NCBI RefSeq assembly: GCF_905220415.1
Contig: NC_059546.1
Coordinates: forward strand, 5,890,001 to 5,954,000
DNA length: 64,000 nt
DNA from: Colias croceus
Taxonomy: Eukaryota > Arthropoda > Insecta > Lepidoptera > Pieridae
Direction: 5' to 3'
Of the stretch, positions 14,001 to 29,000 are shown in pieces. Made by a program: the position numbers and the translations under genes. A model generated the notes under the pieces. The model did no database searches. It had not been told where the DNA came from and saw nothing but the letters and a program-made list of their open reading frames with translations. Every line of letters starts with the position of its first letter. Position 1 is the first letter of the stretch.

Positions 14001-17000
14001 ATACTTAAGTTAACAAAAAATTTAAATCAGTTAATGTTAATAATTTCAGCGGAGATCCTATCGAGAAAGTCAACATCGGAAGAAGTGAGAGAGCACAAAA
14101 CTAGCCAGCAAAACTTGAACGTCACTAACACCACGAAACCGATCTCGAATCACGTATCACCCACACCCGCACACAACCACACGATGCCGCGTGTAACTAC
14201 TCAGATCGCACCGCAGGTTACACAGATACCGCCGAACCAACAAACACAAACGCTACCGAAACCGCAAACGCAACCGATAACGCAACCGCAACCACAACCG
14301 CAACCCAAGTACGCACCGAATGTCGCCCCGCCGCAACCCGCACCAAGAAAACTGAGTCAAACTAACGGAACGGTAAGGTTTTGGAGACGACACGATTCTG
14401 TGAATAGCTTTGTTTATTGCAGTAATTAGATAACCAACAAAAATTGGCAATTGTACCTACCATGTGATTTTATGGTTCTTTCTTTGTAACCATATTCTAA
14501 CATAAAGAACCATCAATTCATTCCGAAACATCGACACTAAAATTGTAAATTTTTAATAAATGTTTCAGTCGGTTGAAAACATAGTTTAATGTAGTCGAAT
14601 AGTGTAAATTTGTAGCAAATTGACAGTAGCGGCTTGCGAAGTCCGGCTTGCTTCGCGTCTTAATAATTGATTGTTGATCGCAGGCGGAAAGGAAATCAAC
14701 TAACAGTGCGAGCACGCCTTTAACTCCTGGCGCGAATAAATTGCACGGCTCTAACGACGACGTATTCGACGACATTCAGGTGAGAACGCATTTCCCCCCC
14801 CCCCCCCACACGGTGAAGGTTACGGCTTAACACGTTCACATCCATGCTTACAATGTTCTAGCTTACACTGTATACGCGGCAATAGCACACCATATTATAT
14901 GTACCTATGATTCGTTCAGACCGACGGTTTTCGAAGATGTCACATCCGTTTCGTCTTGAAATAAAGAGCTCATATTTCATGATGATAAGGTGCGATATCA
15001 TTCGGGACCGTTTGGTTCTGCCACGATTCTTCATTGCATTTTGTGTAGATGTAGATCTTACGCTTGGATATCATGCAGCATATTACGAAACTATGTAAGT
15101 GTTTCAAATCCAAATATTATATTAATGACCATCATGTTTATGCCTCATTATAATCATTGTGTTTTAACATATCTATTGTGTATTTAAAAAAGCGCATATA
15201 TCTAATATCTGGATTTGATAAATTACAGATACGTGTGAGTATGGAAAACTTCGTCGTCATATATGTAAATTTAGGATTAAATATTTCGTAGTCCAGTAAA
15301 AAAAATCGTGCTGAGATCTTTAGGCACTATACGTTCGCAATTCAAGTGATGTGACATGTTTATTTTTACAAACAAGATTTGTGAGTAAGAGTGGAAAAAA
15401 AACCATTGGCAAGTTTTTACATTTGAATCACAGAAAATTAAATGTGAAAAATTACCAATATTCAAATCATGTAGGCGTTTTACGAAAGAAGTCTCGCAGT
15501 CCCTAAAATTTCTTACCAGTAGATATGTAACGTAGACAAAATTTTATTAATTACTGATTTGTTACTTAGGTATTGTTTTGTTTAAATGTGAAAAACAAAT
15601 AAGTAAAAAATATGAGTAAGGTTAACCTTGGTAATTGTGACTATTGATGAATAAAAATCACATCAAAAACCTAAAAGGATTTTGCGACAAAACATGATTA
15701 TTTAATTATAGTGTTAATAAGTAAATAAAAAGTAAATTCATCATAAGCGATAATTAAGATAGTTAAGCCATCAGTAGTTAATTCACAACACTCATAAGCC
15801 GGGACTTCTTTCACAAAACGCGATCACTGATGCGATGTGAACGTGTACGCGCAGCCGTCTCGGCCAATCACGAGCGAGGAGTTCCAAGCGATGATCCCGG
15901 CGCACTTCCTGGGGGCCCCGCGCGCCGCGCCGGAGCCCCCGGAGCGCGGCGTGCGCATCACCGTGCAGAGGCCCGCGGGCCCCGCGCTGCCCCCGCCGGG
16001 GCCCCCCACACTCGGCCGCGTCACCGAGACCATCACCAAGTCCACCTTCACCGAGACCACGGTCACCAGGGTCACCGATAACCACCTCGTCGCGCCGCTC
16101 ATTATTGAAGTAAGATGTTTGCTAGATCGCCTCACGGCTTACTGTGCCCTATGGGCCTATGGCGTCATAATATGCGTTGTTTATATACGATCAAGGTGTT
16201 TTATTTATTCATATGCTGTTACCAAGTATGTACGTATGTACTGTTACTGTTACCAAGTATATACGTAGCTCCTTACCCCCACACGTCAATCTCAGAATAT
16301 TATGCTTTAGTCAGTTCTACCCAAAAATAAAATAATTACACTGCTTACAATAATTACAACATCCAAAAATAAAATATGTTTTAGGAATAAACTCTACATT
16401 GCTTTTTTACGGACACTCATTACATATTATTAAATATGTGAATCAAGGCCGTTCACGGTACTGATTCACATATGTGCAGTCACTTTAAACATTTTGATTT
16501 ATTACATATTATTTTAATATCGTTATAAAACTTCCAAATATGTCAAATGGTCCATTGATCCAATAAAAAGGCTCTAGTCCAGATACATTTTCAGAAAATA
16601 GGAAAAACATTTGCCTTATAAATTAATCGAAGGAGTTGTACTTTTTTATATGTTGGTACATAAATATGCTGTAGTAACTCAGGCCCCGGAACCACAGACA
16701 CAATAGAAAATCTATTGTGTCTGGGACCGATCGGGCCGCTTGTGGCTCACTGGGTTAAACCTGTAATGTTAATATAGAGTCTGTTCAGTAATGATGAATT
16801 GGAAATGGTAATTACAATAACTGCCCCAAGGAATTGTTTGTTTTCAGGACAATCAGTCAATCATTATTAAAGGATATTAAATCGGTTAATGGTGGAATAA
16901 TAAATCGGTTAAAGGCGGAATGATAAATAATATTAAAATAACCACCTCCTCCTTTTTTGAAGTTGGTTCAAAATTAAAAAAGCTTTTAAAAAATACTATT

Positions 17001-20000
17001 GCTTACCTAATAATAATTCTGAAAATTTAAAAGGGCTTAATTTGATTTAATAAACTGATAATCTATGATTCTATTTACTTTTAGAAAAAACAAAAACTAA
17101 TCGGTTCTCATAATCGTATATACCGATATAAATTATAAAAGGGAACCGCCAAAATTGGTTGGTCTAGACAAATCAGTAAAAAACGGACTAAGCAATGTTA
17201 CCTGTAAATATAAAATTCAACAAGATGTTGAGGGGAGAGGGGTATAAGTTTTTGAAGCATTTTAATTCTATATTTGTATAGTTTCACCCAGTAACATTAA
17301 ATAAATATACCTAAGACTACATTTGTCTCATCTACATTTTGTGTGCAGCTAATTCTGAAAAAAAAAATGAAGTGTTCGTGTCAGCTGCTAATATCATATT
17401 AAAGATTTTATGTATGCTAGTACTTAGCGTAACACAACTTTTATAAATAAAATATTTAATAATTATTGACACCAGAATAGTATTTTTGAGATAGTAATCG
17501 TTTTTATTGTCATATTATTGAAAAAGGTCTAGATTTTAGACTCATTCATGAAAACTTTAATAGTTACTGGAGTATATAAATAAAAATAGAAAATTAGTAT
17601 GTATTGCGATTGAAAATGCTATCATGAAAACTTACAAGCCAGATTTAGTTCTATAAATGATTGAGATGCCCCAACTTGTGTTTTTTTTTTTATTTAAAAT
17701 GCATTACGTATTCTGAAAATTTTAATGTATATTAAATATTGCAATAAAAAATTAGTATTGATTTTGAATAGGGTCGCAATCGCACAAAAGAAGTATCCCA
17801 TATCGTGGATATATGGACGGATCTTAACGTCCTAAAAATGATTAATGAACGACTTCTGACAGTGAAACGACAGATAAAAAAAACGGGCCAAGCGCGAATC
17901 GGTCTCGCGACACAGACAGACAGACAGACAACAAAGTGATTTTTTTCTTTTGAGGTTCCGAACCGTAATACGTAAATTATTACATTTGAAGGTCTTAAAA
18001 TCAGAATTCCATCAATTCAACATCAATATTGCATTGAGAGTTGAGCTTTTCATTAATATATACTATAGAAATAAAATGCCAATCGTAACTTCGTGGAAAA
18101 TTGAGCTTCTTTCCGCGAAATTTCGATGAAACATTATTTTTTGAACACATAATATATTAATAACGTAATCATAGGTATTACATACATTTTATACACGAAT
18201 GCAAACAGGAGTAGACCTAAGTGCAGGTAAAACGCTTTTATAGAAGTTAAACACGGCTTTGTCGATTGTTCTAGGATGTGACATTAGTTAAAGAAGGCGG
18301 CTCTCTAGGATTCAGTATAATCGGTGGAACGGATCATTCGTGTGTGCCATTCGGAGCCAAGGAACCTGGAATATTTATATCTCACGTAAGTGTATTAATT
18401 ACTTAGTAAACTTAATTTAACATTTTATTTCTTTCTTAGAAATTTTAATAGTAATAATACATTAACAAATTGTCTCAAACTCAACTATACTTAAAAAGCT
18501 CACCTCATGGGAACAAAATCTTTTACTTCGGTAGAAAGAAGCCTATGTCACTCTTCCTAGCTTCCAGATATCATATTCAGATATCAGATTTCAGAACTTT
18601 CTTTCTAACCTTGCATTTATAAAATCGTATTAGTAAGGATAATGTAATTTCCCCAGATCGTTCCCGGCGGCGTGGCGGCTCGGTCCGGCAAGCTGCGCAT
18701 GGGCGACCGTCTCGTCAAAGTGAACGGAACAGAACTGACAGGCTCCTCCCACCGCGACGCGGTACAGCTGCTGCTGCAACCGGGGGCCACGCTCACACTG
18801 ACCGTGCGACACGACCCGCTGCCGCTCGGCTTCCAGGTCAGTGTGAACACGCCCGCCCCTGTGACACAGGATGCGCCAATGCGGATTGCGCACTTTTATA
18901 TAAAATGTTTGGAAGTTTTGTATGAAATTGCGCAGTTCTTTCTTATATGGATAATGAAATAATAGTATTTATATTGCACGTGTAATATATACGAGTAAGA
19001 CAGATATTAACTTAGGTAATGATTAAATTCTAGTAAGATTTTTTATGCATATTCTATATCATAGATACTTATATTGTTTGTAATATGCTGATATAATTAC
19101 ATTATAACGGTTTGTAAACAAAATATTAAGTCTAGCGAAACCAAGCATGACGTATGATATTAATAATCCCAGAAAAACTTACAACAGTATATTATTAATA
19201 GTAGCTAATAACGTATTTATTTTTCGACTTGGCGATCCTGTGTCATGGCAGTAAGTTTATGTATGTTTGAGATTTTAAATTGAGTGATAATAAGCTTTAT
19301 GTTGTTTGAAATAATTATGTCGATTAACACATGCATTTCACTGTATAATTTACATGACATGAGAAGTGAATATGTTGATAACATCGATACACCCACACAT
19401 ATGCAAAATGGTCCATGTCTGCATGACTGCAAGTATATAATATTTATATGAACGAATATGCTACACGAAATTGAGTAGAGGAATTTGACGCTTCGTAGTA
19501 TTGGCGGTTACGACAAATATGTATTACGCTTATAAACCGTATATAGATTGAAGCTATGACTGTGCTGAACTCTACGTACTTGCAGTGAATGTAAAAACAT
19601 AATATGAAAGCCTTTAGAATGATAAGTATATATAAAAAAACAAAACATTTTGTTTCACACGTGCGTACGACGGCTGTTGCGACACAAATTCAGGGTCGCA
19701 TTCAAGTTGAGATTGTTGACGTAACTGTAAGTGACTATTCACCCGAAAAGACATCTGTGTGTTTTTACTGATATGTCAGATAAATGTCCCCTTTCCCAAA
19801 TGAAATTGGTGTGCTCAGCTATCACGATTTAAATGGTTCTATGTAACCTCGCTTTTTTCACATTTTAAATTCACAATTCCATAAATTAAAAGTTTTATGC
19901 AAATATCAAGTCCTTATATGTTGTCGTAGTTATATAGATGTTTAGAAAGTCGTTGTGAGTGCATTAAGACAATATGTTCCATAAATTATTACAAAACTCG

Positions 20001-23000
20001 ATGTTAAATGCATGGCAACGTCTTTGCATGTAAATTGTGGCTGCTTGTGTAGTTGAAATTGCGTAAATTAAGAATTCGTTGCTTGTTATACTTATTGCAT
20101 TGATAAATATTTTGATCTAGCTATTATTGTTATTCTAGTAAAATAAATATTTACAAAGTGATTTGTTTGGCAGGAGTTAACGATAATAAAGCAAGAGGGC
20201 GAGAAGCTTGGTATGCATATTAAGGGTGGATTGAACGGGCAACGCGGCAATCCGAATGATCCAAACGACGAAGGAGTGTTTATATCGAAAATTAACAGCG
20301 GTGGAGCGGCTAGAAGAGATGGAAGACTTAAAGTACGTATTTTTATTATTATTTACTAGTTAAATTACTGCAGAATAAGTGAAAAGAGCTAGCTAAGTTG
20401 TGTCGAATAGTTGACAAATGTAAGAACTTTGTTACTGGAAGTCATGATATTATAATATAAGTAACAAGGTCATTAGTGTTCCGGGAGTTGCAAGTTGATA
20501 TGTTGCTAATTAAAAATCTGTCTGAATATTCTACTTCAAGTTGTCTCTGTTTTGCTCATGATAGTTGAAGCGTGCCATCTTATCTAGTCGCACACAACGT
20601 TAGTGTGCCGTTTTGGAAGATCAAATAGTGTGTTGGAAGTGTATAATAACTATGAACAAGCAATCAGCTAGATAAATCCATACTAATATTATAAATGCGA
20701 AAGTAACTCTGTCTGTCTGTCTGTTTTACTCAATCACGCCTAAAGTGCTGAACCAATTTGCATGAAATTTGGTATAGAGATATTTTGACACCCGAGAAAG
20801 GACATAGGCTACTTTATACCCCGGGAAATAGGATAGGTTTTATCCCGGATATCCCACGGGAACGGGAACTATGCGGATTTTTCTTTGGCTGCGCGGGCGA
20901 AGCTGCGGGTGGAAAGCTAGTATATAATAATTTAATGTGTACGTTACAGGTGGGCATGCGGCTGCTGGAAGTGAACGGCGTGTCCCTGCTGGGCGCGACG
21001 CACAACGAGGCGGTGAACGCACTGCGCTCGGCCACGCTCGCGCCGCTGCACCTCGTCGTGTGCCACGGGTACTCGCGCCCCGACAAGTTTACGGTGAGTT
21101 AGTAATTGTGTGTGACTACAATTAGTATAAGTCATCTATACATATAATAAATCTGTAGAAGGGTCAATTCTGTATATTGAAAATATTGAAAAAATAAATA
21201 GCACGGGGTGTTACTAGATCGATACCAAACCCAAATATGTGATACAAAAAAATTTTTGTCTGTATGTGAAGGCATCACGTGAAAACTAACGGTTCGATTT
21301 CGATGAAACTTTGTATTATTATACCTTATTATCCTGGGCGTAAAATAGGATACTTTTTATCCCGGAAAAATGCGTAAAAAAAATCTCAATTTTTCTTAAT
21401 TTTTCCGCGCGGACGGAGTCGCGGGCGGAAGCTAGTAAGGAATATGTATCTAACATTGTAAAGCTAAACAGTTTATTAACTAGTGCACCGAATTCAAAAA
21501 AAACTTTCAAAAGATAGTTGTAAACTTTTATTTCAACGAATTAACATTACGAGATCTGCACAGATTGTTGCTAGTCGTAAATTAAAGAATTCTAGATGCA
21601 TTATTAAACTAGATGCTTGTATGCGCTATATTATCACATAAATTTCACACTAAGTTTTAATTTTCATACACGACACGTTCTAGACTTTGTATACAGTACG
21701 AAAAAGCTAGTAATTAGAAATAAAATTCATAATTGAATTCACTTGGCTATTCTGCACAGTAATAAACGAAATAACTATTTTAAGCCGTAATTTTATTAAT
21801 TTTATAGACAACATTCAGTACCTGTATATATCAAAATGAAACTTATTCCATTTCAAGCACTATTAAGTTACTTTTTCACGTTACTTCCTAACAGAATTAA
21901 ATTTTTTGTCATTTCAATTTGTATTTAATAAGGAAAAATATTCTTCATAAATGGTAGTAATCAATTGATATATAAAGGTATTATGTAGTGTGTGAAATTA
22001 GTGCATGTTGCCACAGACGGGTAGCGAGAGCGGGACGGCCGAGACGGGCGGTTCGCTGTCTCACTCCACCTCCAGTCTCGATAGAGACGAAACGATGCAT
22101 CAACAACAGGTTTGTTTGTTTTTATAGATAATAGAAAGTGTGTAAGCAAGGTAATGTTTTTGTATTGTTATTCTAGATACACAAAATTGAGTATTTGAAT
22201 AAAAAAATTTTTTGTGCTAAATGGAAAGATTATATATTAGTTTTATAACAAAACTATTTTTTTAATTTTTTTTTTTTGCAATAATTCAAAAGTTATTTCA
22301 AAATAAAAATTAGTCTTTAAATCCAGTACCGAAAACACCCCGACAACTCCCGAAGCGTCACCCGGACGCGTGTGACGTCATAATGTTAGTTTTCACTCTT
22401 TGCAGTTGATATAAAAACGTATACAACTATAACATTTTGACGTCACATCTATGGTGACCAGCCATGGCGCGTTTATAGTCACGTGATTTTAATTTAAATT
22501 TCATCAATTTTTAATTGCTTATAATTAATTGAAAAACATTTTTTTTGAGTATTTTGCATTAAATATCAATATTATTAATAATAAAGTTTTAAAATACATG
22601 CAAAAAATAATTTTTTTTTTTTATTCAAATACTCAATTATGTTCACGACTTTGTTGTTTTGCTATATTATAAAGCACTGAGTTGCAATACATTTTTATCA
22701 ATTATAATCGTTATAAAACCTTAAGGAAGTTCGAGTTTTTATCATGCTGTTTAATTTGCCATCAATGATATTCTTTTTCGTTTTAGGATCATAGCCCGCA
22801 GCAAGATATAGTTGAATTCGAACACGATAGGCAAGTTGCTGAAATGAGGGAAAAATCGACACCCGAAAAGGTATATAAAATATTGTATTTTTAAACCATT
22901 ATAACGTATGTGCACTAATTATTTGAAATATAATCAAAAGATAGATTTTCTCTTGTTTTCTCATCATATGTATTTTATATTTTCTACACGTTTCGCCCTA

Positions 23001-26000
23001 CCATACAAATAGTTATAGCTAGTTTTGATACTGTTGCATATTTTAATTATAAAACAGTTACCTACTGCGTATTAGGTTATTAAGAACCATTCATAATATT
23101 TATAAGACGCTTAATTCAGAAAGTAGAGTTGAAAAAAAGAATTTAAACATCCACACAACAAACACTTAACCCAACCCCACTAAATTGCAGGTGATGGACA
23201 TAGTGCACGCAGTGGAAAGCATCGCCCTAGAGCCGGGTCCACCGTCCCCAGAGCCGCAACACAAGACGACCACAGTGGTGATGTCCAAACACACGCTGCA
23301 GCCTCAGGTCAGTGACACGCGCACGCACGCGCGACGCTAGCACCTAGTGAGGCGTACGTGTACGTGCTACTGCTAGCGGTAGGGGTAGGGGTAGGAGGAC
23401 GTTCGAAGTATGCCTGAAAATCTTTAAGAAAAATAGTGGATTTTATTTAAAAGTTTTAAGAATTTGATTTTGGTTTTGAAGGTTAAATATTTAATGTGGA
23501 CACGTTTGAAAATTTTATAAATGTGTTTTAGACTTACATGATTTGGATTTGCCATAAAAATATGGCAGATATAAAATATTCTACTACAACTATAAATGAT
23601 AAAATCTATAAGTTGATAATAAAATAATAGTTTCAAATATGAACCTTCTTTTTGTTATAAATATTTAATATAGCATTAATTTTGAAACCGATTTTTACCA
23701 TACTTTGGACGGACTTTTTAAATAAAATAGACAATTGTTATAAACAATTAGAAGCTAATTTAAGTAGTTAATTAAATAATAGTATTTAGTTAGTAATAAA
23801 ATACGATAAATGTAGTATTCAATAAATTTGTAATTACAAAAGTATTTATAAACATGAATATTATTCACTATTTAAAATTTTTGTAATTTAAATTCAATGT
23901 AGTAAAATAATATTATAATCGCTCTACATATTTATTATTATATAGATAAATATACTAGAGAAGCTATTACGAAAATTCTCCTTTATATGATTATTATGTT
24001 CCTAATATTATGTATAGCATGGAGTTGATTTATGTAGTTTTGTATTATATTTTATATAAATATCTTCAATTAAAATATCCAGTATAATATTTGCACGGTG
24101 GATTTCCAAAAGATGGCATGCACCTTGTAGTTTATGGCTTGCATGAAAATAATATCCTTGTATTACGTGCTCTTTCAATTTATCTTCCAAAATAAATGTT
24201 GCAGTCTATGTTAATCCGTAGCTATTAATGTGACGGAGGTAATCGGTTATATTCTTTTATAGTATCACTGTCCGTTTGTTCTCTTTTATAGTTATTGTGA
24301 TTTAGTTGGAATTGGTTGATATGTGTTATTGCATGTGTATAAAATTTCCGGGAAAGGATAAAATTCAAAGAAAACACTTATCAATGTCTTGTACCCGACT
24401 CTATAGATGTTGTATCGTGTTAGAATCATTGATGTTCAGCTTACTGACGATTACTTACGTCCGTTGCAGAATGCATACCCTCAAGGACAGGAGAGAGACA
24501 ATTAGTAAGCAATAATATCTATAATATGTGCAGTCCAACACGATGTAAATATAGATAGTCCGTCGAATTGCGAGTTTTGTACTTGTAGGTTTTAATAGGC
24601 ATCATTATTGTACACTATAATCTTATTCGCGCACTGACCCGTATGTAACTATGTATATTCCGATTTCATATTAAATAGCAAACATTGTCAACGTGTGTTA
24701 TTTATTTTGCGCTCGCAATAACTTGATAGTGTTTTAAGTAACTTTAGTAGTCAGACCGTCTTGTTAAGGTTATTATGAACGGATGTGGCTGTGTATTTAA
24801 ATCAAATTCATACAATATGGTTCATTCATTCAGCTGAAAAGGCCTGCTTACAAAATGTAACTGTGACTTAATATTATATTTTATATTTCGTCTGTTCGTA
24901 TTGCTTCAGTATAATTGAACACTGTAAATTGTCTTGCAAAAGTATTGTTATTCGCAATTGTGTCTCATGATAAAATAGATAATATTTTTGGGAGAATATT
25001 TTTAATGTTTGCTATTCTGCATTTGTCTGTCAATATTGTTTTAATTGTTTACATGTAATACTTATTGTATACTGTGGTGAAAAAGTGTGTATGTGTTTTC
25101 AATATTCCGTACAAATATTGAACGGTTAATGTGGTGGTGTTTCAGTGTTAATGTATTTGATAAGAGCGTCTTTGAGGAATTTACAATAAACATTCTTCCA
25201 AATATACTTTCTATAACATATATTTTGGTGATGTATTCAAATTTTCTGAAGTGTAACCGCTTTTTGTGAACATTTATACCGTATTCGATTAATACCATAT
25301 ATTTTTACATGTATTGTTAGCTTTTACTGTATAACACCAATAGTGATGGGCGTGACTGCATTCTAAAACAAAATATACGGTAATGAACAATAACCAAAAG
25401 ACCAATAAAGTAGTTTAAATATACCTCAATATTCTCGGTAGCTTGGAGTAGTTTCTGCAGCAATTTTGGATACGATTTTGTAATTACACTTGATAATACT
25501 CTCGATAATGTTCCAAAAAATTGTTCTAAAAAAGTAGTGTTAGAGGATCTTGGATATTTTGCAGTACAAGTTTTGTGTTGGACGAGTAAAAACTACACGT
25601 AAAATAAAAGGGATAGACGCGTTACAAAAACGTTTAATGTCCGTAACTCGCAAGAAAAACAAATAAAATTTCCAATATTCTCCAACACTATTGACAAATA
25701 GATTAGCTGATCGTCTCGATCACTTGCAGCCTTATCTATATTATACTAGTATAAACAGTTCCATGGTTTTACAATAGCTTTTATATCTTATTAAAACATC
25801 TAGAAACCTATATGTTCTTTTTAGATTTATGACGTGTTCCCAAAATTAAATTTTATATAAGCGTAGTTGTTGAATTATTCACTTTAATAGTATATTTCAT
25901 GTTATTTGCAGTCGTTTATAGTATATTATGTTGTTTCGATAAAGTGTGTGCTCCCATATTGGATATCGAACACGAATAAAAGTTTAACATATCAAGCTTA

Positions 26001-29000
26001 AATTTTGGCCTTCAGAAAATTGTTGATGTTATTCGTTAAAATTCCATAAATTGTATTGCCAAAATATTGACTGCCAATTATTTCAATTGTGTTGATTGAA
26101 GTGACTTTATTATTAGAATAAAAATTTATGTTTCAATTTGTATACAAAATTATTGAAAATGGGAATTATATTTTAGTGTTGATCTTAAATACATAATGTT
26201 TCAGAAAATAGTGTTTTTCTCTTACTCTCTTTACAATTGTTAATTTAAGTTAGCGCCTTTAAATCATTTATTTTGGAAGATTTTTTGTTATTAGCTAAAT
26301 TCTGTTTATTTTCTTCGAATTATTTACATTACGCGTTTTCGTGCAAGTCGCTTCGCCGCAGCCAGCAATCTATGGAATACTTATATCTATTATCTATTCA
26401 GTTCTCGCACTCTCAGCTTTCGGTCTACAATTGCTAAGTAACAATTTGAGTAAAGTGTATATTGTGTTGGTTCCGGTTAGTCGTCTAGCTCTCAAGCGGC
26501 GCCGCTATCGCCGCTGGCGGTGTTCACGGAACAGAAAGTGAAGACGCCGTCCCCCGCGCCCGGCGACGCGAGCCCGGCCCCACACCCGCACACGCAACAC
26601 CCGCAACACCCGCCCAACCCACCCGCCAAACAGAAACCTCAAGTTCCCCGCAAACCGCAAATCAAGCGAGTTAGTTTCACGCCGGATTCCGACGACGTAC
26701 ATGAAATAATATCGCCCACGAAACGACCGACCTCGCTATCCGAATCGCATGAGTTGCATGACCGCGACCCGAGTGACCGCTCGAATACTAACGATGCATG
26801 CTCCGACAGTAGGCCATTACTAATCCGCCACCAAACTACAGTCGAGACACATGAACCGAAAAAGTTAACGCCCGTCGTTCGGCCGGAAGATTTTATAATT
26901 CCCCCTCCGCCATTATTCGCCACTAAAGTAAGTGAAAGTCAATTAGTTCACGACATCGTAAAAGGCGTAGACGTCCCGCTAATCGCTGTTGTCCCCGAAC
27001 GCATCGTTCTGCCCGAGCCGACCGTGGCAGAGACGACCGTGCAGTCGTCTAACTCCACGAATTCCCCAGAAACTGAATTTCCACCCCCCGTAAATTATGA
27101 AGCTTTCCCGGCTTTTGAACCTACAAATAAACGTAGTGATGAATCATCACGATCTATTATATATTCCGATGTGCCTTCACCACAAGTCTTCCGTAGCGAA
27201 CCTCCTTCATTAGAAAGTGATGAAATATATTATAATGAGCTATCAGTCAGTCCAGGTACGGCACCGGAACCGCCTGCGTTACTTCATGCTCAATATAAAA
27301 CGCTTCCTACAGTCTCACACGTGCCTAATTCTCCCTGCTATTTACATCCAGACAGAAATTATTTCGATGATATGTCGAAGTCAAATGAGAGTCAATCATT
27401 GAAAGATTTAAGAGTTAAAAATATATCATCTACTATGGTACATTCGACGACGTATCCGCCCTACAATCCTTATCCTTCATTAACTACTGTAGCGGGAACA
27501 TACAATCCTTATACGTGTGTAGTTCCTGAAAACACTCATAAACCTACATATTCAACCCAAAAATCTTTATCACCATCATTAGTAACTTCAGTAAGCAAGG
27601 ACATAAACGCTAATCTTACACAACCTGGTCCGCTTGTGGGTAATCGACCTAAGAGTGCGCAGTCTGAGAGAAGAGTACGTTTTGGCGAAGTGACGAGTGC
27701 TTTTGAGTACGATATTTTGCCGAAAAGTTTGGAAACAATGAGAGAGGGGAGCTCCTCGCCTGCACCAACCCTCAAACCCGCATGGAGCAGCAAAACCAAA
27801 TCCTTCGCCACCGGCGAGGTAATAATTGATGTTCGGCAATTTATCCACACACACCAACACTCAGCTTCTTATGATTGTGTTCGTCGACAACCCAGTTCGA
27901 GTATTTGACTAAAAACACACATGAATCAGTGTTCCCACTCCCATTTCCCCTCATTTTGTACGGATTTAACTTGCATTTTTTATACTTTGCATGCTTAAAA
28001 TATATCCTAACACATCTTTATTTTATTCATTGTAGCAATTCATGTTTTCATTTCATATTAATTAACTGCATGGGTGTTTGCCTGGTGACGGGATCTCATT
28101 ATTTGTATATATCATATGCTTCTTACCATTATTTAAACATTGTCACTTATTTGTAGTTGGTTTTTATTGTTTTATATTTTGATTAAAACCCTCGTTTCCC
28201 CAGGCTTCCCCACCTCATTCTGGTAAATTTGTGAAAGCATCTGTCAGCGATAAGAAAAAGTTTTTCGAAAACGCAATGGAAGAAAGCCACAAATCATCAC
28301 CTAAACCAGGTAAATATATTTTTAAACAAATTCATACAGTTTTTATGTGGGTTATGATTTTCAGGTCTGTACTAAAATTATTTTATAATTTCAGAAAAAG
28401 TTTTCACATTCCTGTCGGCGGATGAGGTGGAGAAATTGAAGCAGGAAGAGGAAAGGAAAATGGCGTCGTTATCTCGCTCCGAGCTCAGGTCTTGGTCCCC
28501 GGGGGAGGACCGACACAGCGGAGACAGCGAGCATTCCGACGATGAGCCGTACGAGAACGGCCATAGGTAATGGATTACACTTAAATATTGTGTAGTATGA
28601 TCTATTTACTGTTATTTGAAGTAGATGGATAAAATGTAGTATCAATTAAATATATATAATTTTGAAATAATACCAAGTATCTATATAGTTACGTTTCTGT
28701 TTTGTCGCTATTGCTTTTTAATATAATATTATTTTAACCGTCCAGGAGATAATTGAAAATTAATTGGAATCGGAGAGAATGCCATAGCGGGCCACGAAAA
28801 CAAAATCATGTAGTGCTTTTTGTAAAATCGTGAGCGAAGAACACGACGTATTCCATGCATCTTTCTTTGTTTTAAACTATTTTCATCATTTGAGAAATCC
28901 AAAGTTAAGATTTGCATATTATATCGTATTATACATATATGTTTAATATTATTATTTAGTATCTACTGTATATTTTACGAACATTTCCCACACACTTCCA

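Larger units (their letters stand above)
15855..18836 (+). other. scrib: scrib PDZ3 with preceding linker (15855-16109, 18275-18385, 18657-18836)
   Basis: The linker exon 15855-16109 encodes PITSEEFQAMIPAHFLG and a proline-rich stretch ending LVAPLIIE. PDZ3 follows: DVTLVKEGGSLGFSIIGG, PGIFISH, then IVPGGVAARSGKLRMGDRLV, KVNGTELTGSSHRDAVQLLL and TLTLTVRHD. The binding loop SLGFSIIGG is the canonical PDZ form. Phases are all zero at these junctions. Confidence 0.93.

Noticed and set aside
15792..16135. Minus-strand Gly/Arg-rich frames
   Set aside because: Shadows of scrib exon 15855-16109 caused by high GC content.
17900..17940. (CAGA)n run as a stand-alone microsatellite
   Set aside because: It belongs to the inverted fragment of the GGTTCCGT repeat, which carries this run in its other copy.
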